A stretch of DNA of 64,000 nt from Bryobacterales bacterium (GTDB lineage: Bacteria > Acidobacteriota > Terriglobia > Bryobacterales > Bryobacteraceae), in the NCBI GenBank assembly GCA_016716385.1, contig JADJWL010000004.1, forward strand, positions 124,001 to 188,000, read 5' to 3'. Every line of letters starts with the position of its first letter. Within the stretch, counting starts at the first letter, position 1. Shown piece after piece: positions 57,037 through 64,000 of the stretch. The translations under genes and the position numbers were made by a program. The notes under the pieces were generated by a model. It had not been told where the DNA came from and searched no databases. It saw only the letters and a program-made list of their open reading frames with translations.

Positions 57037-57951
57037 ATGACACCGCGACTTTCCGGTCTGCACCACGTCACGGCGATCGCCGGCGACCCGCAAACCAATG
57101 TGGACTTCTATGCCGGAACGCTTGGGCTGCGCCTCGTCAAGGTGACCGTCAACTTCGACGACCCCGGAACCTACCACCTGTACTACGGCGACGGGACCGG
57201 AGCGCCCGGCACGATCCTCACGTTTTTCCCATGGCCAGGAGCCACCAAGGGCAGGCTCGGCGCCGGGCAGGTGGCGAGCACCGCCCTTTCCGTTCCTGAG
57301 GGCTCTTTGCCGTTCTGGCAGGAACGGATCGCCGGCGCCGTTCCGCGGGACTCGGGCCTGATCTTCCTCGATCCCGATGGCATGCCCCTCGAACTGCGCG
57401 AAGTCGCCGGAGACCAGCGCCCAGGGTGGACGGGCGGCCCCATCCCCTCCGAGCACGCCATTCGCGGGTTGCATTCGGTAGAACTCTGGGAGTCCCGCCC
57501 GGACGCCACCCGCGACCTGCTCGAACGCGCGCTCGGCTTCTCCGGAAGCGGCGCCCGGTACAGTGTGGGGGACGAGTTTTCGGGAGGTCTGATCGAACTG
57601 AGGGAATCGCCCGTCGCTGAACGCGGGCGGATCTCGGTAGGCTCCGTGCATCACATTGCGTGGCGGTGCGCAGACGATGCATCCCAGTTGGCCTGGCAGG
57701 GACTTATGATGGAGCGCGGGCTGCACGTTTCGCCCGTGATGGACCGCCAGTATTTCCGCTCGATCTACTTCCGCGAACCGGGTGGCGTCCTGTTCGAAAT
57801 CGCGACGGACGCCCCCGGCTTCGCCGCCGACGAGCCCCAAGACGCACTCGGAAGGACACTGCGTCTGCCGCCCTGGCTGCGCCCGAGGCTCGACGAAATC
57901 CGCCGGACCCTGGAGCCGCTGCGCAGCCCCGCTGGGGTGTCTCTGCCATGA
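57037..57951 (+). CDS. Ring-cleaving dioxygenase, MhqO-like (VOC family)
   Basis: This 304-residue protein has two vicinal-oxygen-chelate units. The first begins SGLHHVTAIAGDPQTNVDFY and the second IRGLHSVELWESRPDATRD, with later HHIAWRCADD and the metal Glu region REPGGVLFEIATD. MhqO-type proteins are induced by quinones and aromatic electrophiles and are thought to open hydroquinone rings. The ATG at 57037 was preferred to TTG 57001 (no homology there). It overlaps the esterase gene by four bases. Confidence 0.9.
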   Translation: MTPRLSGLHHVTAIAGDPQTNVDFYAGTLGLRLVKVTVNFDDPGTYHLYYGDGTGAPGTILTFFPWPGATKGRLGAGQVASTALSVPEGSLPFWQERIAGAVPRDSGLIFLDPDGMPLELREVAGDQRPGWTGGPIPSEHAIRGLHSVELWESRPDATRDLLERALGFSGSGARYSVGDEFSGGLIELRESPVAERGRISVGSVHHIAWRCADDASQLAWQGLMMERGLHVSPVMDRQYFRSIYFREPGGVLFEIATDAPGFAADEPQDALGRTLRLPPWLRPRLDEIRRTLEPLRSPAGVSLP

Positions 57952-58583
57952 CGCCAGAGTTCGTCCACCGGTACGTCCCCGGGTCCAACGGCCGGACGCT
58001 CCTGCTTCTCCACGGCACCGGCGGCGACGAGAACGATCTGCTCGGTCTCGGGCGAGAACTGGATCCCGAAGCGGCACTGCTCAGCCCGCGCGGCAAGGTC
58101 CTGGAAAATGGAATGCCGCGCTTCTTCCGCCGCCTCGCCGAGGGCGTCTTCGACCTGGAGGACCTGCGCATGAGGACCGGCGAACTGGCGCAGTTCCTCG
58201 ACCGGGCGGCTGAACAATACGGTTTTGACCAGCGCCGAGTGGTCGCCGCAGGCTATTCCAACGGGGCGAACATCGCGGCGAGTCTCCTGCTGCGGCATCC
58301 CGGACTGCTGAGCGGGGCCATTCTGTACCGTCCCATGCTGCCCTTCGAACCCGAGACCCAGCCCGATCTGCACGATGTGCGGGTATGGATGGGGGCCGGC
58401 CGCGCCGACCGGGTGATTCCCGCCGGCAGTGCCCAAAAGTTGCAGTCGGTGCTGGTCGCGGCAGGGGCCGAGGTCACGTTCTACTGGCATCCTGGCGGGC
58501 ACGAACTGGGACAGGGCGACCTCACAAACGCAAGGGTCTGGCTCGGCGCGATCAACCCGCCGCCGGACGTCTCCGGATCATGA
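57948..58583 (+). CDS. MhqD-like carboxylesterase
   Basis: This 211-residue alpha/beta hydrolase has LLLHGTGGDENDLLGLG (oxyanion and loop), nucleophile elbow AGYSNGANIAASLLL and His in WHPGGHELGQGD. It matches the phospholipase/carboxylesterase family that includes MhqD, which travels with MhqO. The pair would degrade or detoxify aromatic or quinone compounds. The gene starts at ATG 57948 overlapping the stop of the dioxygenase; earlier in-frame starts lie inside that gene. Its end overlaps the MaoC gene on the other strand by 32 bases. Confidence 0.9.
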   Translation: MTPEFVHRYVPGSNGRTLLLLHGTGGDENDLLGLGRELDPEAALLSPRGKVLENGMPRFFRRLAEGVFDLEDLRMRTGELAQFLDRAAEQYGFDQRRVVAAGYSNGANIAASLLLRHPGLLSGAILYRPMLPFEPETQPDLHDVRVWMGAGRADRVIPAGSAQKLQSVLVAAGAEVTFYWHPGGHELGQGDLTNARVWLGAINPPPDVSGS

Positions 58584-59001
58584 GTTTGTCGCGGTAGATT
58601 AGCACCAGTTCGTTCCGTTGGTTAAAGACGTTCGTTTCGAACGCAACGACTCCCGCCTCGGGACTCTTCGACAGCACGTCCACCACCCGCTTCTTCACGT
58701 GAATCGTGTCGCCCGGATACACCGGCTTGGTGAACCGTAGCTTGTCGATCCCATAGAACGCCAGCACGGTGTCGTTGACGAGATTCATCTGTGTCACCAG
58801 TCCGCTTGAGATGCCCAGGGTGAGCAGCCCGTGGGCCACGCGGCTTCCGAACGGAGTATGCCGGGCGTACTCCTCGTTGGTGTGCAACTCGACGTGGTCG
58901 CCCGTGAGTCCGGCGAACAGCCCGATGTCCGCCTCCGTGACCGTTCTGCCGCGCGTGACGTGCTCCTGACCGACTTCGAAATCTTCGTAGTAGTGGCCCA
59001 T
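58552..59001 (-). CDS. MaoC-type (R)-specific enoyl-CoA hydratase-like protein
   Basis: This 149-residue hot-dog fold protein has the MaoC pattern YYEDFEVGQEHVTRGRTVTE, then DIGLFAGLTGDHVELHTNEEY with the catalytic Asp and His, and SRVAHGLLTLGI. It should hydrate or dehydrate short acyl-CoA or acyl-ACP thioesters. The ATG at 59001 gives the family N-terminus (MGHYYEDF). It is alone in its direction and divergent from the LysW-like gene. Confidence 0.92.
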   Translation of the reverse strand: MGHYYEDFEVGQEHVTRGRTVTEADIGLFAGLTGDHVELHTNEEYARHTPFGSRVAHGLLTLGISSGLVTQMNLVNDTVLAFYGIDKLRFTKPVYPGDTIHVKKRVVDVLSKSPEAGVVAFETNVFNQRNELVLIYRDKLMIRRRPAAG

Positions 59002-59055
59002 GACGATGCCGAATGATGCCAAATAGTGTAGCGCGGAAAAATCGTGCGATTCCGG

Positions 59056-59084
59056 TTGGCAACCTGCCAGGAGTTTCGTATAAC
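59056..59084 (+). promoter_or_regulatory. Promoter for the LysW-like gene
   Basis: TTGGCA (59056-59061), a 17-base spacer and TATAAC (59079-59084) form a strong sigma-70 promoter with start near 59091, about 24 bases before the ATG at 59115. Confidence 0.65.
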
Positions 59085-59114
59085 GGAAGAGATGACCGGG
59101 AGGATCCATCCCTT

Positions 59115-59333
59115 ATGCTGACGTGTCCAGAGTGCGACGCTGCGATCGATGTTGAAGTAGACGACCTGGACGAAGGCGATACCTTGACCTGCGACGAGTG
59201 CGGCGCCGAGATTCGCGTTGTGAGTCTCGATCCCATCGAATTGGAACTCGCCGACGAAGAAGACGACGAGGACGAGGACGACTACGACGAGGACGATGAG
59301 GAGGAGGAAGACGAGGACGACGATTGGCGCTAG
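59115..59333 (+). CDS. LysW-like zinc-ribbon carrier relative with hyperacidic tail
   Basis: This 72-residue protein matches LysW/ArgW amino-group carrier proteins in its first 46 residues: a zinc ribbon (Cys4, Cys7, Cys26, Cys29) and VVSLDPIELELA. LysW ends in EDWGE, with the last Glu carrying the substrate. Here the tail (about 47-70) is almost all Asp/Glu and ends DDWR, so the carrier Glu is absent. No LysX/LysZ-type gene lies nearby. It may be a specialised relative or a general zinc-binding acidic protein. A strong promoter is seen. Confidence 0.7.
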   Translation: MLTCPECDAAIDVEVDDLDEGDTLTCDECGAEIRVVSLDPIELELADEEDDEDEDDYDEDDEEEEDEDDDWR

Positions 59334-59341
59334 CTGGCACG

Positions 59342-59361
59342 ACCGCTGCCGAGCGGTTTGG
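59342..59361 (+). terminator. Weak hairpin after the LysW-like gene
   Basis: ACCGCT (59342-59347) and AGCGGT (59352-59357) form a six-base stem with a GCCG loop followed by TTGGG. The T-run is poor. Confidence 0.3.
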
Positions 59362-59407
59362 GAGAACCTTCCGGTGCGCCAAGGCGTCTAACTCGGGAGG
59401 GGAACCG

Positions 59408-59779
59408 ATGATGATGAACCGCCGCTTCTTGATAGTCACGCTGGTTCTGGCCCTGGGGCTCGCGCCTCTGGGGTTCGCCCAGTCCCGCAAGAAGAAAGGA
59501 GACGACGAGAAGCTGCGCTCCGTGGAAGGAGTAGTCTCGGACGCCCAGGAGAAACCCGTTGAGGGTGCAGTGGTGCAGCTTAAGAACATGAAAACATTGC
59601 AGATCCGGTCGTTTATTGCCGACCGGAACGGCGCCTTCCAGTTCGGCGGGCTCGACCGGAACATCGACTACCAGTTGCGCGCCGAGTACCAGGGCGCGCG
59701 CAGCGCCACCCGCACCCTCAGCACATTCGACTCGCGCAGCCGTCCGGTGATCAACCTGAAGCTGGAGGGCAAGAATTGA
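59408..59779 (+). CDS. Secreted carboxypeptidase-regulatory-like domain protein
   Basis: This 123-residue protein has a signal peptide (MMMNRRFLIVTLVLALGLAPL) and one CarboxypepD_reg-like (Ig-fold) domain: VEGVVSDAQEKPVEGAVVQL and RNGAFQFGGLDRNIDYQLRA. A strong GGGAGGGG precedes the start. It overlaps the next gene by four bases (TTGA). Such single-domain proteins are very common in Acidobacteriota; the role is probably structural or in ligand display. Confidence 0.85.
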   Translation: MMMNRRFLIVTLVLALGLAPLGFAQSRKKKGDDEKLRSVEGVVSDAQEKPVEGAVVQLKNMKTLQIRSFIADRNGAFQFGGLDRNIDYQLRAEYQGARSATRTLSTFDSRSRPVINLKLEGKN

Positions 59780-60348
59780 CGCGGCTGCTGTGTCTTCTGG
59801 CCTTTGCGGCATCCCTCGCGTCGGGGCAGGCGCTGGCGCCGGGCAGCGCCGTCCCTGATTTCCAGGTGCGCGATCTGGCCGGAAAGCCTCATTCGTTTGA
59901 GACACTTAAGGGCGAGACGACGGTTGTGCTGTTCGTCGCCACCGGTTGCCCGGTCTCAAACCGCTACAACACGCGGATGGTGGAGTTGTACAACGAGTGG
60001 GCGCCGCGCGGCGTCCGCTTCCTGTTCGTGAACTCCAACATGACAGAACCGGCGGCCGAGGTGGCCGAACACTCCCGGGCCAACGGGTTCCCGTTCGCCG
60101 TGTATAAGGACGACGGCAACATTGTCGCGGACCTCTTCGGGGCGCAATTCACTCCCGAAACGTTCATCGTGGACGCCGGCGGCATCGTACGCTACCACGG
60201 CCGCATCGACGACTCCCAGCACATCGACCGGATGCGCGAGCGCACGCTGAGCCTCGCCATCGCGGCCATCCGTTCCGGCCAGGCTCCCGCCCAGCCGGAT
60301 ACCAAGGCCTTTGGATGCACCATCCGGCGCGTCAAGCGGGACTCCTGA
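59776..60348 (+). CDS. Thioredoxin-fold redoxin with CPVS motif
   Basis: This 190-residue predicted secreted protein (LLCLLAFAASLASG) has a thioredoxin-like fold of the AhpC/TSA type. A single Cys sits in VATGCPVSNRYNTRM instead of CxxC, and a late FGCTIRRVKR holds the second Cys. This arrangement defines a redoxin group common in Acidobacteriota and Planctomycetes, without an assigned substrate. It starts at TTG, overlaps the preceding gene, and overlaps the TlpA-like gene by 34 bases. Confidence 0.82.
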   Translation: MTRLLCLLAFAASLASGQALAPGSAVPDFQVRDLAGKPHSFETLKGETTVVLFVATGCPVSNRYNTRMVELYNEWAPRGVRFLFVNSNMTEPAAEVAEHSRANGFPFAVYKDDGNIVADLFGAQFTPETFIVDAGGIVRYHGRIDDSQHIDRMRERTLSLAIAAIRSGQAPAQPDTKAFGCTIRRVKRDS

Positions 60349-60800
60349 TCCTGGCGCTGGCCGGCGTCCTTGCCGCTCAGCCCTTCCACCCAGTCGACGA
60401 GAAATCGTTTGCGGGGGCGGTCGCAGCCCACAAGGGCACGGTCGTGCTGGTCAACTTCTGGGCGACCTGGTGCGGCCCGTGCCGCGTGGAAATCCCCCTG
60501 TTGGCAAGGCTTGAGGCGCGGCTGAAGCCGCGGGGTTTCGTGCTGCTGACGGTCTCCGCCGACGAGCCCGAGGATCTAGCCGAGGCCCGCAAGTTTCTGA
60601 AAGAGAGTGGCGTCGGCGGCGCCTGGTACCGCAAGGATAGCCGCGACGACGATGCCTTCATCCGCGCGGTGCACCCGAAATGGAGCGGCGCTTTGCCCGC
60701 ACTTCTGCTCTACGACCGTCAGGGCCGTCTTGCACAGACATTCTTCGGGGAAACCGGTTTCTCAGTCATCGAGGCCGCTGTGGAGCGGCACTTGCGGTAA
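60315..60800 (+). CDS. TlpA-like disulfide reductase
   Basis: This 161-residue protein has a signal or membrane anchor (GLLILALAGVLAA) and the canonical thioredoxin motif NFWATWCGPCRVEIPLL. Its function is disulfide reduction or cytochrome c maturation in the periplasm. It overlaps the previous redoxin gene by 34 bases, so the two are co-translated. A second redoxin of a different type in the same short run suggests a periplasmic thiol system. Confidence 0.9.
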   Translation: MHHPARQAGLLILALAGVLAAQPFHPVDEKSFAGAVAAHKGTVVLVNFWATWCGPCRVEIPLLARLEARLKPRGFVLLTVSADEPEDLAEARKFLKESGVGGAWYRKDSRDDDAFIRAVHPKWSGALPALLLYDRQGRLAQTFFGETGFSVIEAAVERHLR

Positions 60801-60849
60801 ACGTTTTGCATCCCGGCAGCGTCTATCCTGCCATCACGGAGAACGGCAA

Positions 60850-62574
60850 ATGGCAAACCAGCGCTTGTGGCGGTATCTGGTCCTGGGGTTGTGCGCGGCC
60901 ACGTTGATGGCCCAGTTTCCCGGCCAGGGCCGGGGCGGCGCCCGCCAGGGCAGGCAGGGAGCGCCTGCAGAACCAGCCAGGGAGTATCTGCCCGAGGAAC
61001 TCTGCACCGTCACCGGCCGCGTCAGCGACGCGATCACCGGCGAACCGGTGAAGCGGGCTAATGTGTCGGCGATGCGGATGAATGCGCCGGGACAACCCGC
61101 CGTGGCGGCGACCGGAGACGACGGCGTCTACGTCATCAAGGATCTCGAACCCGGCACCTACCAGGTCTTCGCCCATCGCCAGGGATATGTTCGCCAGCCC
61201 TACGGATCGCGGAAACCCGGCGTCTTCCCGGGCGGACGGCTTGAACTCAAGCCTGGGCACCAAGCCACGGAAATCGATATCCGTGTGACGCCGCACGGGG
61301 TGATCAGCGGCCGCGTGACGGATCAGGATGGCGAGCCTGTTGCGAATGCGCGAGTCATGCCGATGCGTATGGCGACCACGCAGGGCGTCAAGAGACTAAT
61401 GCCCTCGGGAAACGCGATGACCAACGATCTCGGCGAGTACCGGATTTTCGGGATCGCGCCCGGAAGCTACCGCGTGCGGGCATCGCCCATGCCGGGCATG
61501 ATGGGGTTCGGCGGGGCGGCGCCGGCGTCGGACTCGGACGAAATGAACGTTTCGACGTTCTATCCGTCGAGCCTCGATGCCGCCGGCGCCGTGAGCCTCA
61601 GCCTGACACCGGGCGCCGAACTGACGAATGTCGACATCCGGATGGAGCGCCGCAAGACGGTCCGCGTTCGTGGGCGCATTACGAATCCGCCGGCGCGCCA
61701 GGGACGCATGATGGTCGCGATGTTCCCGGACGACCCGATGGAATCGATGGATCGCTTCTTCGCCAGCGTCGACGCCCGCGGACGGTTCGAGGTCAAGGGA
61801 CTGCAGCCGGGAGTGTACCGGCTCAACGCCCAGACCGCGCAGGGTGGCACAAGGCTATTCGCGGAGATTCCGGTGAGCGTCGGCTCATCGGACGTGGAAG
61901 ACGTGGAACTGACGCTGGGTACGGGACTGACGGTGGCGGGCACGGTTCGCATCGAAGGTGAGTCGGATGCCGATGTGACCGGGATCCGGGTCGCCCTTCA
62001 GGGGCGAACGGGCGGCTTCTCTATGGCGGGACCCGGAATGCCTTCGAATCCGGGCATGGTGGCGGAAGATGGCACGTTCACCTACACCGGCCTGACCCCC
62101 TCGGTCTACACGGTCCAGGCCAGCATTCCGTTCCCCGGTCACTACCTGAAGTCCGTCCGCGCCGGCTCGCGCGATCTTTCCGATTTCAAGCTGGACCTGA
62201 CCTCGGGAAGCGCTCCGGAACTGGAGGTGGTGGTTAGCGCGAAGGCCGCGGCGGTGTCCGGTGCGGTGGTGGGCAAAGACCTGAACCCGCTCGAAGGGGC
62301 GATCGTTGTGCTGCTGCCGGACGAGGCCCGGAAGGACAACTACCGGCTCTACCAAGCGACGGGCACGCAGAAGGGTGGCGTCTTCGATTTCGCGGGCATC
62401 CCGCCCGGTGAGTATTACCTGCTGGCGTTCGAAGAACTGGATTCCGGCGTTCACACCGACTATGCAGCCATGCGGCCGTACCTGACCAAGGCGGAGAAGC
62501 TCACGCTTCGCGAGAGCTCCGCCGAGACCAGAAAACTCGACGCCCTCGCGCCGCCTGAAATCCTGGCGCCGTAG
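60850..62574 (+). CDS. Secreted protein of repeated carboxypeptidase-regulatory domains
   Basis: This 574-residue protein has a signal peptide (LWRYLVLGLCAATLMA) and several Ig-like CarboxypepD_reg units. Examples are VTGRVSDAITGEPVKRANVS, VISGRVTDQDGEPVANARVM, GEYRIFGIAPGSYRVRA and AVSGAVVGKDLNPLEGAIV. The GxVxDxxGxPVxxAxV repeat is the clear marker. It lacks a TonB barrel at the C-terminus, so it is not the usual Oar/TonB receptor. The start ATG 60850 opens into the signal. It is 49 bases after the TlpA-like gene. Confidence 0.88.
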   Translation: MANQRLWRYLVLGLCAATLMAQFPGQGRGGARQGRQGAPAEPAREYLPEELCTVTGRVSDAITGEPVKRANVSAMRMNAPGQPAVAATGDDGVYVIKDLEPGTYQVFAHRQGYVRQPYGSRKPGVFPGGRLELKPGHQATEIDIRVTPHGVISGRVTDQDGEPVANARVMPMRMATTQGVKRLMPSGNAMTNDLGEYRIFGIAPGSYRVRASPMPGMMGFGGAAPASDSDEMNVSTFYPSSLDAAGAVSLSLTPGAELTNVDIRMERRKTVRVRGRITNPPARQGRMMVAMFPDDPMESMDRFFASVDARGRFEVKGLQPGVYRLNAQTAQGGTRLFAEIPVSVGSSDVEDVELTLGTGLTVAGTVRIEGESDADVTGIRVALQGRTGGFSMAGPGMPSNPGMVAEDGTFTYTGLTPSVYTVQASIPFPGHYLKSVRAGSRDLSDFKLDLTSGSAPELEVVVSAKAAAVSGAVVGKDLNPLEGAIVVLLPDEARKDNYRLYQATGTQKGGVFDFAGIPPGEYYLLAFEELDSGVHTDYAAMRPYLTKAEKLTLRESSAETRKLDALAPPEILAP

Positions 62575-62601
62575 CGCCCTCCGCTACGCAATACTGGATC
62601 G

Positions 62602-64000
62602 ATGGTGATCCGCCTTCTCTGCCTCCTGCTTGCGGCTCTGTCCGCACACTCCGCGCTGCGGGACGATGTCTCGATCCGCCGCGACACGTACGGCATCCCG
62701 CACATCCTCGGCAGGACGGAGGAGGCTGCGTCCTTTGGCTTGGGCTACGCGCAGGCGGAAGATCACGCGACAGAGATCGCCCGGCGCCTCGTCGCCGCCC
62801 GCGGCCAGGCGCACCAGTCCTTCGACGGCGACATCGAGAACGACTTCCGGCTCCTGCGTTTCCACAATCCCGAGGCCGCGGCCGCCGCTTATCGAAGCCT
62901 GTCGGGCCTGTACCGCAAGATCATTGACGCTTATGTGGCCGGCGTGAATCATTACGTGCGCCAGCACCGCGCGAGTCTGCCCGCCTGGGTCCCGGAGTTT
63001 ACCGGGGCCGACATCCTCGCCGCGACGCGCGCCGGGGCTGTCTTGGCCGCGGCCAGCACGGCTGCGCTCCCCACGGAAGACGGCTCGAACGCGTTCGCGC
63101 TGCACGGTTCCCGCACCGTGTCCGGCAAGCCGATTCTCCTCGGCAATCCGCACCTGCAGTGGAACGCCTTGTACTGGGAAGCGCACGTGACCGTGCCGGG
63201 CAAGATCAACTTCTACGGCTCGACGCTGCCCGGCATCCCCGTGCTCCGCGCCGGGTTCAATGACCGCCTCGGTTGGGTCACGACGAACAACGCGCCGGAC
63301 CTGGTCGACGTGTTCGAATTCCCCCTCGATCCCAAGCGGCCCGGTCATTACCTGTTCGAAGGCAAGAGCCTGCCGCTGCGGAGCCACACCGTGCGCATCG
63401 GCGGCCAGGAGCGCACGTACCACGACGCCCACATCGGGCCGGTGCTGCGCCTGGACAGGACAAGGGTGTTCGCCGTCAAGTCCGCTGGCCTCGATGCGAT
63501 CCGCTACTACGAAGCGTTCTACCGGCTCGCCAAGACGAAGAACCTGGCGGAGTTCCGCAAGGTCCTCGACCGGAACCTCTCGCCAACGTCCAACATCACC
63601 TATGCCGACGCGGACGGCTATATTTTCTACATCTGGAACGCGCGCCTGCCCCGGCGTCCCGATGATGGCACGGACTACCGGAAGCCCGTGCCGGGCGAAA
63701 AGAAGTACATCTGGACCCGGTTCCATCCCGTGCGGGAACTGCCGCAGATGATGAACCCGCGCGGCGGCTACGTCATGAACTCGAACGACGCGCCGTGGTT
63801 CACCAATCTCGAAGACCCGCTCGACCCGGCGCGTTTTCCGTCGTACGTCGAGCGTGGGGAACTGCGCATGCGCTCGCAGGTGATCCTGCGCCTGCTGCGG
63901 GGCGGGGAGCGCTTCAGCCTGGAAGATATCTGGCGGCTTAAGTCCACCAACCAGGTGCTGCTGGCGGATCGTGTCAAGGCTGGGCTGATCGCCGCGACGC
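62602..64000 (+). CDS. Penicillin-acylase-family Ntn hydrolase, cut by the window edge
   Basis: About 466 codons are visible and the frame is open to the right edge. A signal peptide (VIRLLCLLLAALSAHS) is followed by the alpha-subunit start VSIRRDTYGIPHILGRTEE. The autoprocessing site DGSNAFAL makes Ser162 the N-terminal nucleophile after cleavage. NPHLQWNALYWEAH and AGFNDRLGWVTTNN (beta-subunit landmarks) follow. The family includes beta-lactam and acyl-homoserine-lactone acylases; which one cannot be told. It is 27 bases after the previous gene. Confidence 0.9.
   Translation, partial: MVIRLLCLLLAALSAHSALRDDVSIRRDTYGIPHILGRTEEAASFGLGYAQAEDHATEIARRLVAARGQAHQSFDGDIENDFRLLRFHNPEAAAAAYRSLSGLYRKIIDAYVAGVNHYVRQHRASLPAWVPEFTGADILAATRAGAVLAAASTAALPTEDGSNAFALHGSRTVSGKPILLGNPHLQWNALYWEAHVTVPGKINFYGSTLPGIPVLRAGFNDRLGWVTTNNAPDLVDVFEFPLDPKRPGHYLFEGKSLPLRSHTVRIGGQERTYHDAHIGPVLRLDRTRVFAVKSAGLDAIRYYEAFYRLAKTKNLAEFRKVLDRNLSPTSNITYADADGYIFYIWNARLPRRPDDGTDYRKPVPGEKKYIWTRFHPVRELPQMMNPRGGYVMNSNDAPWFTNLEDPLDPARFPSYVERGELRMRSQVILRLLRGGERFSLEDIWRLKSTNQVLLADRVKAGLIAAT

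Noticed and set aside
59253..59329. GAC/GAG-rich tandem repeat as a DNA repeat element
   Set aside because: It is the coding sequence of the acidic tail of the LysW-like protein; the triplet phase is kept and needs no other explanation.

Overview
This is a GC-rich (about two thirds G+C by eye), densely coded bacterial chromosome segment with no visible tRNA, rRNA, CRISPR array, transposase or phage gene. The mix points to a diderm of the Acidobacteriota, most likely a Bryobacterales/Solibacter-like lineage. Supporting genes are carboxypeptidase-regulatory-like secreted proteins, a PEP-CTERM protein, a FecR-domain protein, an S46 peptidase, a penicillin-acylase family enzyme, BNR-repeat and YHS-domain secreted proteins, and a BamD lipoprotein. 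This assignment is inference from gene content, not from a marker gene. Every gap between genes is shorter than about 250 bases; the largest (680-876, 1726-1897, 30291-30465, 33731-33936, 38810-38966, 51917-52083) hold promoters, leader hairpins or nothing I recognise.

Layout. 1-2.2 kb: a secreted BNR protein (cut by the left edge), a FecR-domain protein and a small unknown gene behind a structured leader. 2.2-6.8 kb: ferrochelatase, then a large P-loop ATPase translationally coupled to an MscS channel. 6.8-9.3 kb (minus): an SGNH hydrolase, an acyl carrier protein and a KASIII-like enzyme with Ser in place of the catalytic Cys. 9.4-17.3 kb: gltB-gltD-cupin, divergent from a LysR gene with a clean T-N11-A box between them. 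18-25.4 kb (minus): a TPR protein and a 2260-residue natural fusion of TamB with a POTRA/Omp85 (BamA/TamA-like) barrel, the most striking gene here. 26-31.7 kb: the YhaN/YhaO-type ATPase-nuclease pair, a PilZ protein and an RraA-like lipoprotein. 31.7-33 kb: cysH-cysC. 33-37.4 kb: a PEP-CTERM protein, the rpe-bamD-yajQ-hydrolase cluster and a degenerate receiver domain. 37.4-42.3 kb: an ATP-grasp-like protein, an S46 peptidase and a Tat-exported SelA-fold PLP protein.

42.5-50 kb is a seven-gene plus-strand run (yvcK, glmU, sodium/sugar symporter, small membrane protein, galK, galE, galT) whose members overlap or nearly touch. It makes up sugar import, the Leloir pathway and UDP-GlcNAc synthesis. 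50-52 kb holds two short-chain dehydrogenases and a YHS protein. 52-56 kb holds a 46-codon gene, a PilZ protein, a YihY/BrkB membrane protein and a GT-C-like membrane protein. 56-59 kb holds a LysR gene divergent from an MhqO/MhqD-like dioxygenase-esterase pair, then a MaoC protein. 59-64 kb holds a LysW-like zinc-ribbon protein with a hyperacidic tail, a run of secreted carboxypeptidase-regulatory-like and thioredoxin-fold proteins, and a penicillin acylase cut by the right edge.

Envelope biogenesis (TamB-BamA fusion, BamD, MscS, SGNH/ACP) and sulfur/nitrogen/sugar metabolism dominate. The best candidates for something undescribed are the TamB-BamA single-chain protein, the ATPase-MscS pair, the Ser-type KASIII operon and the LysW-like protein.
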